NCBI GenBank assembly: GCA_023898365.1
Contig: CP060219.1
Coordinates: 186,001-250,000 of the forward strand
DNA: 64,000 nt
Source of the DNA: Candidatus Woesearchaeota archaeon
Lineage (GTDB): Archaea > Nanobdellota > Nanobdellia > Woesearchaeales > GCA-023898365
Reading direction: 5' to 3'
Under the pieces are notes generated by a model, which had not been told where the DNA came from, made no database searches, and worked only from the letters and a program-made list of their open reading frames with translations. A program made the translations under genes and the position numbers. Positions 1 through 7,309 of the stretch are shown in pieces; within the stretch, counting starts at the first letter, position 1, and every line of letters starts with the position of its first letter.

Positions 1-182
1 AGATTGAGAGAATAAAAAATATGAGACCAGTTCCTAAATACACCGTATACTGCTTTAATTGCCCAGGATATAGAGTTGACCAAATAATAACACCCGAGTA
101 AACAATAATATAAATAACCGAAAAAATACCTAGAGGGCGTTCTATGTATCTTACTTTCATCCAAAAGGAATATCTTTCCATT
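1..182 (-). CDS. Partial membrane protein, C-terminus beyond window
   Basis: On the minus strand an ATG at 180-182 opens a frame that runs without a stop to the window edge. The visible 60 residues begin MERYSFWMKVRYIERPLGIF and continue into two hydrophobic stretches, so this is probably a small multi-pass membrane protein. The same frame is also open upstream of the ATG, back to a TAA near 310, and encodes another very hydrophobic stretch without an ATG, GTG or TTG, so a start inside the preceding gene cannot be excluded. It follows the winged-helix gene at 274-702 in the same direction, about 90 bp downstream. No family is recognised. Confidence 0.45.
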
Positions 183-273
183 TCTTCTTTTTTCAAATGG
201 CGTTATGACATAATAGACCTTTTTAAAGAAGAAACCAAAAGTAAGTAAAAAAAAGGAAAAAAGAAGGAAAAAA

Positions 274-702
274 TCACTTAAATAGGGAATTGCCGAGCGT
301 CGTTAATTTAAGATATTTGTTATTACCTTTTTCTTCAAAAGAAACATAATTCATTTCGATTAAGAAATCAATTCTTTTTTTTATAGTAGGTTTTGTAATT
401 TTTAATTTTTTTCTTAATTTTGACTGATTAATCAAAATTCCTTTTTTATTCTCATCATCAATCATTTGCATGATTTTCATCAATTCTTCCGGCATAAGCT
501 TATTTATTCTTCTTTTGTAATATCCTAAGAATGCTTTTGCCACAATTATAAATAAGGTAAGAAAGAGCATTAATTGAATTATGGAATGTACAACTGAACT
601 ACCTAATAAGTGATCGAAGATGTCATCCACTATTTCAGTGATAATAAAAAGCGTAAAAAGCACAATAAAAAGATTCCTATCCTGCCGATTATAACTGATC
701 AT
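274..702 (-). CDS. Membrane-anchored winged-helix protein
   Basis: A 142-residue protein when started at the ATG at 700-702, which has GGAG five bases upstream; an ATG 45 bp further upstream lacks this. The first 75 residues hold two hydrophobic segments (about residues 12-30 and 40-58) followed by a basic YYKRRINK stretch. The C-terminal part (about residues 75-142) reads as a winged helix-turn-helix, with KLRKKLKITKPTIKKRIDFL as the recognition region and a beta wing ending LKLTTLGNSLF. This suggests a transcription regulator tethered to the membrane, an arrangement common in DPANN and other archaea. Ligand and target are unknown. The stop overlaps the open frame of the partial gene downstream. 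Confidence 0.6.
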   Translation of the reverse strand: MISYNRQDRNLFIVLFTLFIITEIVDDIFDHLLGSSVVHSIIQLMLFLTLFIIVAKAFLGYYKRRINKLMPEELMKIMQMIDDENKKGILINQSKLRKKLKITKPTIKKRIDFLIEMNYVSFEEKGNNKYLKLTTLGNSLFK

Positions 703-888
703 TTTTTCTCCAACGCACTTCGAGTAACTTCTTTGACAGATTCTCACATAAGAATTTGCCTCAATAAACTTTGAAAAATGTCCCTCTATCGTATCATGAT
801 CTTGTAAGCTTTCTTTTGCTCATCGATCAGTATTCATACAAAAAGCTCCAAAAGCATCAGGATTTAAACATGTTTGCATGTAAAGCAA

Positions 889-1626
889 TTAATCATTATC
901 CACTCGTGGTGCGAGGACAAAGCTTAACTCTAATTTGTTGAGTTGTTTGTACTCGATGTTGAGCGGGTAATCATCTGAGAATTTGAGCGTCATTTTATCT
1001 GCAAGTTTGCTTCCTTGCATGATTTTCTTTAAGTACTCAATGGAGTATTTTGATTTTGCTTCTTTTTCTACCACTATTTTTGTGGTGTCGTCGCCTTCCA
1101 TTTCAACGTCCGCTTTTGTGAGGTCGTTTTGGGATGCGATGATGAATTTGTTCTTTTCTGTTTGTAAGGTGACTGATTCACCAACAATATCCATATCATC
1201 AATTGCTTCTGCGAAGCTTGAGGAAAGGGTTACTATAGTTGAAGAAAAGGTTAGTCCTGGAACGCGTTGTTCTTGTTCGTCCATTTCTAAGAGTGGTAAT
1301 TGGAAGGATCTCTTTGTTTTTGCTTTTAAGGTAATGTGAAGTTTTGAATCCTTAAGTTCGAGTGTGAGCGTGTCGTTTGGTCCTGCTCGTCTAAGAACTT
1401 GTTTGAGATTGTTCAGATTAATCGCGATTGTTTGCGGTTCTTTTATGTCATATTCGACAAAACAGGAAGATAGAAGCTTGAAAATGACCATGGCAACGTT
1501 TGCTGGGTCAATTGCGACGAGTTCCAAGCCATCGCTTGTGAACTTCATGGAAGTTTCAGTGACAAGATCAGAAATTATGGTAATTGAATCTTTGAGCAAT
1601 CTTGGTTCAGATAGTGTTAGTCTCAT
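889..1626 (-). CDS. pcn: DNA polymerase sliding clamp (PCNA)
   Basis: A 245-residue archaeal/eukaryotic PCNA: a ring-forming processivity clamp for replicative polymerases, FEN1, ligase and RFC. The N-terminal MRLTLSEPRLLKDSITIISD, the internal SSDGLEL-type strand (here TSDGLELVAIDPANVAMV) and the C-terminal LKFSDDYPLNIEY and LSFVLAPRVDND stretches are typical of the family, and the length fits the usual 245-250. The start is the ATG at 1624-1626 because GGAGG lies 4-8 bases upstream; an upstream in-frame start would add ten residues that do not belong to PCNA. A TATA element lies at about 1663-1673. It lies 76 bp downstream of the RNase J gene in the same direction. Confidence 0.95.
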   Translation of the reverse strand: MRLTLSEPRLLKDSITIISDLVTETSMKFTSDGLELVAIDPANVAMVIFKLLSSCFVEYDIKEPQTIAINLNNLKQVLRRAGPNDTLTLELKDSKLHITLKAKTKRSFQLPLLEMDEQEQRVPGLTFSSTIVTLSSSFAEAIDDMDIVGESVTLQTEKNKFIIASQNDLTKADVEMEGDDTTKIVVEKEAKSKYSIEYLKKIMQGSKLADKMTLKFSDDYPLNIEYKQLNKLELSFVLAPRVDND

Positions 1627-1629
1627 TTT

Positions 1630-1675
1630 CTCCTCCCAGTATAAGAAAAAGATCACGTTCTCTTTATATATTTTT
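1630..1675 (-). promoter_or_regulatory. PCNA promoter: TATA box plus GGAGG
   Basis: On the minus strand an AAAATATATAA box (1664-1674) precedes the PCNA ATG by about 40 bp. A start about 25 bp downstream of the box would leave a leader of roughly 15 bases holding GGAGG, so the clamp has its own promoter although RNase J lies directly upstream. Confidence 0.65.
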
Positions 1676-1702
1676 TACTTTTCAAGAGTATATAAAGGAT
1701 GC

Positions 1703-2956
1703 CTATGGCCAGACGAAAACATCTCCGTTTTCAAGAATGCGTGCTTGTGCACCGTGTTGTTCTGCAAGGAGTTTCACGGAATTGTTTAATTCTGGCGTGC
1801 CATGTGTTGGCAGGACCAATTTTGGCTGTGCAAGCGTAAGAAGTTTCTCCCTATCAGGCCTTGTTGCGTGTCCCGAGGTGTGAATTTCTTTTGTGACGTT
1901 CGTGTTCCGTTCTTCAAGGAGAGCTTCAAGTGCTCGGCGATTCTCTTCATTTTCTGGTGTTGGTATGACTCTGCAACTAAAGATGACTTCGTCACCTTTC
2001 TTAAAGTTGTAAAGGCCCTTTCTGACCATACGCGAAAGAACTGCTGAAGGCTCAGCTTGATGGCCAGTGACAAGAAGGACGTGCTGCGAGGGATCAACAA
2101 GTGATGCAAGAAAATTTTCGATCTTCTTTGGACGTTTAAGCACCCGAACGTCTTCAAAATCAATACCTATCTCTTCGGCTGCTTTCACATACTTGTGCAA
2201 AGAATTGCCAAGGAGGGTGATTGTTCGACCAGAACGCTTTGCGCAATCTATAATGGTCTTGATTCGGGAAATATGTGATGCGAAAGTCGTAACGACAACC
2301 AAACCTTTTTGTTTGGTAATTTTTCGAAGCAAAGAACACATATCCCGCGCAACCGACTGTTCTGTAGGATTCGTTGTCATCACTTCATTATTCAAACTGT
2401 TCAAAATAAGAATATCTGGCTTTGCAGCGACAATCCCTTCATAATCAGGAGGTTCGCCAAGTGTTGGGGCATCATCTAAACGAAAATCATTCGCGTAAAG
2501 AATTCTTGCTGTTTTGGTTTTGACAAGAATAAGTGCGCTTTGGATCGTAGAATGTGTCACATGAATAAATTTTACTTGAATATTCCCGACCTTGATGTTG
2601 CGCTCGAAAGACACAGGTTTAAGATTGAGCTTCTTATTATACTGTCGGATAACTGCCAAAGAAAAAGGCGTACCATACACGGGAAAAGGAAGGTGTTTGT
2701 AAAATTGCAACGCGCCCAAATGATCAAGATGCGCGTGAGAGATAAACAAGGCCTTAACCTTTTTTTTCACATCCGTAATATTAGGGATTGCTCCAATACT
2801 GCGCAACGCCTTCAAACTCATTTCGGGAAGCGCATTCTTGCTGAAACGATCGACATGAAGACCAAGATCGAGTAAGAGACCATCACTTCCTTCTTCAATG
2901 TACGTGCAATTCCTACCTATCTCGCCATAACCACCCAAAGGAATAATTTTTACCAT
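1703..2956 (-). CDS. Archaeal ribonuclease J (beta-CASP nuclease)
   Basis: A 417-residue metallo-beta-lactamase/beta-CASP RNase of the archaeal RNase J type, a 5'-3' exoribonuclease in RNA turnover. Visible zinc motifs are HAHLDH at residues 74-79, the HVTHS histidine motif at 132-136 and YANDF with Asp157. The C-terminal SGHA and LPTHGTPE motifs of the beta-CASP fold are present. The length is shorter than bacterial RNase J (about 550) because the C-terminal dimerisation domain is missing, as in archaeal members. The start MVKIIPLGGYGEIGRN is typical. A second beta-CASP enzyme, aCPSF2, lies at 5866-7155, so two archaeal RNA-degrading nucleases sit within 6 kb. Confidence 0.9.
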   Translation of the reverse strand: MVKIIPLGGYGEIGRNCTYIEEGSDGLLLDLGLHVDRFSKNALPEMSLKALRSIGAIPNITDVKKKVKALFISHAHLDHLGALQFYKHLPFPVYGTPFSLAVIRQYNKKLNLKPVSFERNIKVGNIQVKFIHVTHSTIQSALILVKTKTARILYANDFRLDDAPTLGEPPDYEGIVAAKPDILILNSLNNEVMTTNPTEQSVARDMCSLLRKITKQKGLVVVTTFASHISRIKTIIDCAKRSGRTITLLGNSLHKYVKAAEEIGIDFEDVRVLKRPKKIENFLASLVDPSQHVLLVTGHQAEPSAVLSRMVRKGLYNFKKGDEVIFSCRVIPTPENEENRRALEALLEERNTNVTKEIHTSGHATRPDREKLLTLAQPKLVLPTHGTPELNNSVKLLAEQHGAQARILENGDVFVWP

Positions 2957-3051
2957 TCGTTCAAACCGGTATCGATAAGGGGCTTCAATTGAAATAGTTA
3001 ACGATTCTTAGTGCCGACTAGTAAAGAACACAAAGCAACATAATAAGGTAA

Positions 3052-3516
3052 TTACTCGCCTACCTCAATGTAAAAAGAAGGTCTCCAGATATGAACACGA
3101 GATTCTGATTGCTCACTAAGTTTTTGCGCGTCAGCATAAAAAATTATCTTATGATAAGTATACTCAAGAGGTTTAGGATCATCAACACCTGAAAGTTGCA
3201 CATCAAGACTGATCGAGTCTCCAGAGCCAAGATTATACCCGCCAAGACGTTTCAGAATGATGCCATCCTGATCAGTATACTCAAAATTGCTCACTTCATG
3301 ATCAATTACAAAAGAATTATCCTCGCCATTTCCATTACTAGATGACTTAGCTACGTGATACCAGACCTTCTGGCCGACAACAGGTTCTGCATTGTACAAA
3401 ACACGCACATCCAACATGACATCAACAGGAATTACTCTTGAATCAAGAAAACAACCAGAAAGAAAAAAACTACCCAAGAGCAAAAACAAAAGAATGAAAG
3501 CAGGAGTGAATTTCAC
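3052..3516 (-). CDS. Putative lipoprotein
   Basis: A 154-residue secreted protein. The N-terminus is a hydrophobic signal sequence ending in a lipobox LSGC with Cys22, so it is probably lipid-anchored at the outer face of the cytoplasmic membrane. The rest is mostly beta-strand-like and contains VLYNAEPVVGQKVWYHV and DQDGIILKRLGGYNLGSGD, reminiscent of an Ig-like or carboxypeptidase-regulatory-like sandwich, though no family can be named. A TATA-like TATAAATAAG lies at about 3532-3543 (read ATAAATAAG on the plus strand), very close to the start. Function unknown. Confidence 0.6.
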   Translation of the reverse strand: MKFTPAFILLFLLLGSFFLSGCFLDSRVIPVDVMLDVRVLYNAEPVVGQKVWYHVAKSSSNGNGEDNSFVIDHEVSNFEYTDQDGIILKRLGGYNLGSGDSISLDVQLSGVDDPKPLEYTYHKIIFYADAQKLSEQSESRVHIWRPSFYIEVGE

Positions 3517-3589
3517 ACCTTACCATATTCGTAACCATATAAATAAGTTTCGATAAAAGAAGCTTTGAAAGAGAAAAAAAGAACAACAA

Positions 3590-3634
3590 TCAAAGATGAG
3601 ATTTCATGAAGGCAACCATGTCGTTTTCTGCCAT
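3590..3634 (-). other. Possible 14-codon mini-gene or short RNA
   Basis: On the minus strand a TTTAAATAAA box (about 3658-3667) is followed by GAGGT and an ATG at 3632-3634 opening a frame of 14 codons (MAENDMVAFMKSHL) that ends in TGA and a T-rich run (about 3570-3585). Promoter, ribosome site, short frame and U-tract together form a compact unit of about 90 bp. It may be a micropeptide, a leader or a small RNA; nothing else supports it. Confidence 0.3.
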
Positions 3635-3704
3635 GTTTACTACCTCGTAAAGCACGGTTTTATTTAAACATCGGTCAGACAGCGCATTAGAATGTAATAA
3701 AAGT

Positions 3705-3869
3705 GCGGAGGAAAGTAACTTCATTAGCATTCAGGACCTTCCTGAGAAACACACAAGAAAAATAAATGCGGGGGAAGGTAACTTCATTAGCATTCAGGAC
3801 CTTCCTGAGAAACAAACAAGAAAAATAAATGCGGGGGAAGGTAACTTCATTAGCATTCAGGACCTTCCC
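3705..3869. repeat. Three tandem 63-bp repeats with a tRNA-tail-like motif
   Basis: Units start at 3705, 3768 and 3831, an exact 63-bp period. Each begins GCGG(G/A)GGAA(A/G)GTAACTTC and carries the same AGCATTCAGGACCTTCC core; the third diverges after that core. Read on the minus strand each core can form a hairpin, GGAAGGT pairing with ACCTTCC (unit 1 has ACTTTCC, which keeps pairing through a G-U), and it ends in CCTTCCCCCGCAT, identical over 13 bases to the 3' end of the adjacent tRNA-Leu and its downstream base. A T-rich run follows units 1 and 2. They may be degenerate tRNA-derived duplications, processing or termination elements. Confidence 0.8.
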
Positions 3870-3917
3870 ACAATTGAGAAAATCCTAAAAACCAACGAAG
3901 CCCTTCAATCCGCATGA

Positions 3918-4054
3918 TGCGGGGGAAGGGATTCGAACCCTCGAACCTACTTAAGGACTAGATTCCTCAAAGGCGCAAACGATCCAAATGATAGTTTGCC
4001 TGCGTAAGCAGTTTCTTGAGTCTAGCGCATTTGACCAGACTTTGCTACCCCCGC
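3918..4054 (-). tRNA. tRNA-Leu(CAA) with 51-nt intron
   Basis: Minus-strand sequence folds as a class II tRNA: acceptor GCGGGGG/CCCCCGC (4048-4054 with 3919-3925), D-arm GCA...TGC with GGTC in the loop, anticodon stem CTAGA/TCTAG, a long variable arm and the T loop TTCGAAT. The loop reads C-T-CAA-G, giving anticodon CAA (leucine, codon UUG). A 51-nt intron occupies 3964-4014, after position 37. CTCAA and TTGAG flank the splice points and make a bulge-helix-bulge typical of the archaeal splicing endonuclease. The mature RNA is 86 nt with discriminator A and no encoded CCA. A TATA-like ATTTAAAAAA lies about 35 bp upstream (4083-4096). Confidence 0.92.
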
Positions 4055-4114
4055 GCTAAGGAGAAGAAAACCTAGCTGGTTTTTTAAATGTGATGGTAAG
4101 AAAGAGAAAAAGAA

Positions 4115-4474
4115 TCAGAGATTTTTCAGTTTTTCATCAATCTCGGCAAGCGTTGCCTTTATCATTTCATAGTCTTCGCTTGGTCCTTTTTTGACAGCTA
4201 ACTGTTTGGATTGTGCTGGCGCTAACTGTTTTTTCGCAGTTACTGGTTTCTTTTCTCGTTTAATGCTTTTTTCTGGAAGCAATCCATCAAGTTTTTGCAC
4301 AAGAAGAGTGAGCTCTTTGAGTTGCCCTTTCAAGTTCGAGATTTGCAAAATTTTTTCTTTTCGCAAATTAAGTACTTTAACGTATCGCTGCATGTCTGAA
4401 AGAACAAGTTTTGATGTTTCTAAGGTTCGTCTGCGAAAAGAATCCTTGTCCGCAATCGTTTTGTAGAGAGTCAT
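4115..4474 (-). CDS. Small coiled-coil protein, third gene of trio
   Basis: A 119-residue charged, helical protein. Residues 1-65 have heptad-like spacing of leucines (SKLVLSDMQRYVKVLNLRKE, LKGQLKELTLLVQKLDGLL), then a lysine/glutamine/alanine-rich linker (about 66-95), and a final short helix. Its ATG overlaps the stop of the preceding gene (4471-4474, ATGA), so it is probably translated by coupling. It is the last gene of a three-gene operon encoding coiled-coil proteins (4697-5785, 4471-4692, 4115-4474), which suggests a complex. Some resemblance in style to archaellum accessory FlaC/D/E proteins, but no motif establishes that. Function unknown. Confidence 0.65.
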   Translation of the reverse strand: MTLYKTIADKDSFRRRTLETSKLVLSDMQRYVKVLNLRKEKILQISNLKGQLKELTLLVQKLDGLLPEKSIKREKKPVTAKKQLAPAQSKQLAVKKGPSEDYEMIKATLAEIDEKLKNL

Positions 4475-4692
4475 TTTTGTCCAGTTGAGAGCGCGTCATG
4501 GAGCGCTTGAATGCGTTCTTCAACAGTGCTAATATTTTCTGTCCAATTGTCCAGTTCGTCGTCTTCTTGACGTTTAAGGTCATTGATTGATTTGAGCGTT
4601 AGTTTTGCTTCGTTTACTTTTTCTTTAAGCACTGCTAGGATGCCAAGCACCTCTTTGTATTCATCTATTTTGATAAACGTTGGATTTTCCAT
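4471..4692 (-). CDS. Small coiled-coil protein, second gene of trio
   Basis: A 73-residue protein starting MENPTFIKIDEYKEVLGILA. Nearly all of it is predicted by eye to be a single long helix: KEKVNEAKLTLKSINDLKRQ followed by an acidic turn and VEERIQALHDALSTGQK. The start was placed at the ATG at 4690-4692, four bases after the stop of the upstream gene, because the upstream in-frame extension overlaps that gene. It is translationally linked on both sides (4-bp gap upstream, ATGA overlap downstream). It probably assembles with its neighbours. No family recognised. Confidence 0.65.
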   Translation of the reverse strand: MENPTFIKIDEYKEVLGILAVLKEKVNEAKLTLKSINDLKRQEDDELDNWTENISTVEERIQALHDALSTGQK

Positions 4693-4696
4693 AGTT

Positions 4697-5785
4697 TTAA
4701 CCTCGTTCAAACAAGCGGCTATCAATTGCAAGAAGTTTTTCTTGCACCTCGTTCATTTTGTCATACCAAGATTGCATTGCGTTATTGAGTTTGCTATACT
4801 TCAAAATATACCCGTCTATGCGTCGAAACTGCTTGGAAACGTGTTGTTTGACATTGTCCACATCATGAAGAAAGTCGTGGTATTCCCATTTTTCTACAAA
4901 CACGCCTTCGTCGTCTTGCACCAAGGATTGTTCTGCGATTGGAAGATCATTTTTTGCAATAAGCGTTGGGGGAACAAATGCTGGCAGTTCTTCTGATGGC
5001 GCAACATCTTGTCCGAAGTCAGGAAGCACAGAAAGATCATCTGCTTCTTTCACCGGTTCAGGTTTCACCTCATCTTCAGGTCGGACTTGAATAGGTAAAT
5101 CAATTCCTTCATCAAGATTAAGATCTGCAATGTCTTTTGTTAAATCATCATCAAACTCAGGCATTTCTTCAGATTCTTTTTCAGGAACCACTTCTTTTTT
5201 GGGAAGTGATGGGCTTACCAAGGAAACATCATCAGATTCCGGAGTAGTATCCGTACTGCGTCTTCCAAACATTGAAGGTTCGTCAGTAGCATCTTGCAGT
5301 ACAAAATCTTTTTCTGCATCTTGCATGGCCGTGTCAGGAAGCACTTCTTGGCCAATAATGCTCTCTTCATCAGATGATCCTTTCGCTCCGACAACGGTTG
5401 GCGTCATAAGTTCTCCTTCTTCATCTTGCAGTTGTCCAAAATTTCTTGAAGGAGGAGGAGCTTGCAAAGTAGATTTCTTTTCTGTTGCTCCAGGCAAAAG
5501 GTCTGAATGATCATGTGAAGGGGCATCTGAAAAGAATGAATCTTCTGAAGAAGCATCAGATTGTTCTTCACCATCAACCTCTTGTTTTGTTGCTAGAGAG
5601 GAAACGGGAGATGGCTTCGCACTCGCAGCTGAAAACGCTGAAGGAATTTCTTGCAAAGGAGGCTCTTGAGAAGGAGCGGGCACACTCTTCATCGTAGGTG
5701 GTGGCGGAACAGCCAAATCACCAGAACTTGTTTCAAGCAGAGGGTTAACGTCCTCTGGCTTTTTCTTTCTACTAAATAATCCCAA
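4697..5785 (-). CDS. Acidic linker protein with C-terminal coiled coil
   Basis: A 362-residue protein starting at a TTG (5783-5785) that reads (M)GLFSRKKKPEDVNPLLE. GAGGTG lies 8 bases before it and a TATA box (GTATATAAATAC, about 5821-5832) lies at the right distance, while the longer frame would begin upstream of that promoter. After a basic N-terminus comes a long proline-, serine- and acid-rich, probably disordered region (about 20-280), then a helical C-terminus (about 300-362: YHDFLHDVDNVKQHVSKQFR, MNEVQEKLLAIDSRLFERG). It heads a three-gene operon with two further coiled-coil proteins. The C-terminal coil is the likely interaction site. Function not known. Confidence 0.65.
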   Translation of the reverse strand: MGLFSRKKKPEDVNPLLETSSGDLAVPPPPTMKSVPAPSQEPPLQEIPSAFSAASAKPSPVSSLATKQEVDGEEQSDASSEDSFFSDAPSHDHSDLLPGATEKKSTLQAPPPSRNFGQLQDEEGELMTPTVVGAKGSSDEESIIGQEVLPDTAMQDAEKDFVLQDATDEPSMFGRRSTDTTPESDDVSLVSPSLPKKEVVPEKESEEMPEFDDDLTKDIADLNLDEGIDLPIQVRPEDEVKPEPVKEADDLSVLPDFGQDVAPSEELPAFVPPTLIAKNDLPIAEQSLVQDDEGVFVEKWEYHDFLHDVDNVKQHVSKQFRRIDGYILKYSKLNNAMQSWYDKMNEVQEKLLAIDSRLFERG

Positions 5786-5865
5786 AAATCCTACACCTCT
5801 AATCTTTGTTTTATCTAAACAGTATTTATATACTTTTCTGTTTAGAAAAAAATATTTTTTGTCAT

Positions 5866-7155
5866 TCAAAACGTAATGGTTTCCCCAATTGAAGGGCCCA
5901 TTACCGTTGTTTGTGGCAACGCTTTCTTTCCCCATGCAAGCATGGCTTCAATTGCTTCAGGATCTCCATGCTGCACAATAAGCTTTTTTGGATTGATGCT
6001 TTCAATAAATGCATGTAAATGATTTTGATCTGCATGACCTGAAAACATGAATTGTTTCACATCACAGTCAACTTGGGTTTTCCAACCTTTTAGGTAAATT
6101 GCACGTTCTTCGAGAAGCATTCTTCCTTGGCATCGATGGCATTGATAGCCTGTTAAGAAGATTGCTGATTTCGGATCATGCCAAATATGTTTTATGTAAT
6201 GAATAACCGGGCCTCCTTGCACCATACCTGATGTCGAGACAAAAATTCCTGGTCTTGTTGCAGCATAATTTCTTCGTTTTTCACTTGAAACAAAACGCAC
6301 CTTTGAAAACATTTCTTTTAATGCAGGCCTTCCTTGGAGATGCCGTTCAGAATTTCTTAGAACTGTTTTGGTTATTTTAGTGGCCATTCCATCAAAATAC
6401 ACAGGAACATCCCATTTTGCGCGAGAGAGAATTATGAGAATGTCTTGCGCTCGTCCAACGGCAAAAACAGGAATAACGACGCGCCCACCATTTTTTACAA
6501 CACGTTCAACTTCGCTCAAAAACTCTTCAGCAAGTTGGGCCTTCTCTGGTAGAGGCCTGTTTCCATAGGTTGATTCAGTTATCATAATATCAATTGGTGG
6601 AAGATGCGCATCAGCAGGCGCCATGAGAAGTTGTTTTCCAGGATTAAAATCACCCGTGTAGAGAATATTCTTCCCTTCGGTTTGAAGCAAGAGCATGCCA
6701 GCACCAGGTATGTGTCCTGCGTTATAAAAACTGAATGCATCTCCTCGATGTTCGTATTGCGTGCCAAGACGTACAGGTTTAACATATAAGGAGATTTTTC
6801 GCAGATCTAAACTATCATATGCTGGATGCAAATGTTTGATGCGAGCTATCTTGTAAGAATCTTTGAGAAGAATTTTTATCAAACCCCACGTTTGTGGCGT
6901 CATGTAGAAAGGAAATTTTACTTTTTTTGCAGAAAGTTCATGCACAAGAAGTGGAAGTCCTCCTGAATGATCAAGATGAGCGTGGCTCAAAAACAACGCA
7001 CTTACTTGTTCAGGATCTTTGAGTCCTTCAGGATAATCATACCCTGACGAACTGAATTTGATTCCGTAATCGAACAAATATCTATTCTTTGATCGTAACT
7101 CAATACAACTACGGCCTACTTCATTAGCTGCGCCATGAAAAACCAACTCACCCAT
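5866..7155 (-). CDS. aCPSF2-type beta-CASP ribonuclease
   Basis: A 429-residue metallo-beta-lactamase/beta-CASP nuclease related to eukaryotic CPSF73 and lacking the N-terminal KH domains of aCPSF1, so it fits aCPSF2. Motifs: HAHLDH at 58-63, HIPGAG, YTGDFN with Asp at about 168, TESTYGNR, the beta-CASP SGMVQGG region and FMFSGHADQ near 370, with VQHGD close to the C-terminus. It is expected to act in 3' processing or decay of RNA in the cytoplasm. The start is supported by a TATA box (CATATAAATT, about 7172-7183) that makes the message nearly leaderless. It is divergent from the secreted glycoprotein gene at 7310. Confidence 0.9.
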   Translation of the reverse strand: MGELVFHGAANEVGRSCIELRSKNRYLFDYGIKFSSSGYDYPEGLKDPEQVSALFLSHAHLDHSGGLPLLVHELSAKKVKFPFYMTPQTWGLIKILLKDSYKIARIKHLHPAYDSLDLRKISLYVKPVRLGTQYEHRGDAFSFYNAGHIPGAGMLLLQTEGKNILYTGDFNPGKQLLMAPADAHLPPIDIMITESTYGNRPLPEKAQLAEEFLSEVERVVKNGGRVVIPVFAVGRAQDILIILSRAKWDVPVYFDGMATKITKTVLRNSERHLQGRPALKEMFSKVRFVSSEKRRNYAATRPGIFVSTSGMVQGGPVIHYIKHIWHDPKSAIFLTGYQCHRCQGRMLLEERAIYLKGWKTQVDCDVKQFMFSGHADQNHLHAFIESINPKKLIVQHGDPEAIEAMLAWGKKALPQTTVMGPSIGETITF

Positions 7156-7309
7156 ACCTTCACTTATCGCGCAGCAATTTATATGTGTTGCGATTATGAA
7201 AAAAAGATAGTAAGTGATTCCGAAAACTTAGTTCATTTCGGATACGTCAAGAAATATTTCAGAGTTCTTACAAGAAAATTATCAAAGAATGGTTGCGCCA
7301 AGAGAGACT

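Noticed and set aside
983..1883. Plus-strand open frames of 90-140 codons over PCNA and RNase J
   Set aside because: They lie antisense to genes with clear motifs, contain no recognisable domain and lack promoters; treated as shadows of the real genes.
3705..3869. The 63-bp repeats as a small CRISPR array
   Set aside because: The whole 63-bp unit repeats, including the would-be spacers, so there are no unique spacers; no cas genes are nearby.
5783..5935. A 50-residue N-terminal extension of the acidic coiled-coil protein
   Set aside because: It would start upstream of the TATA box at 5821-5832 and overlaps the 3' end of the aCPSF2 gene; the TTG with GAGGTG fits the promoter.
7219..7242. TCCGAAA/TTTCGGA inverted repeat as a riboswitch or terminator
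   Set aside because: Only a 7-bp stem with a 10-base loop and no T-run or conserved aptamer; it may be an operator but is not supported enough to call.
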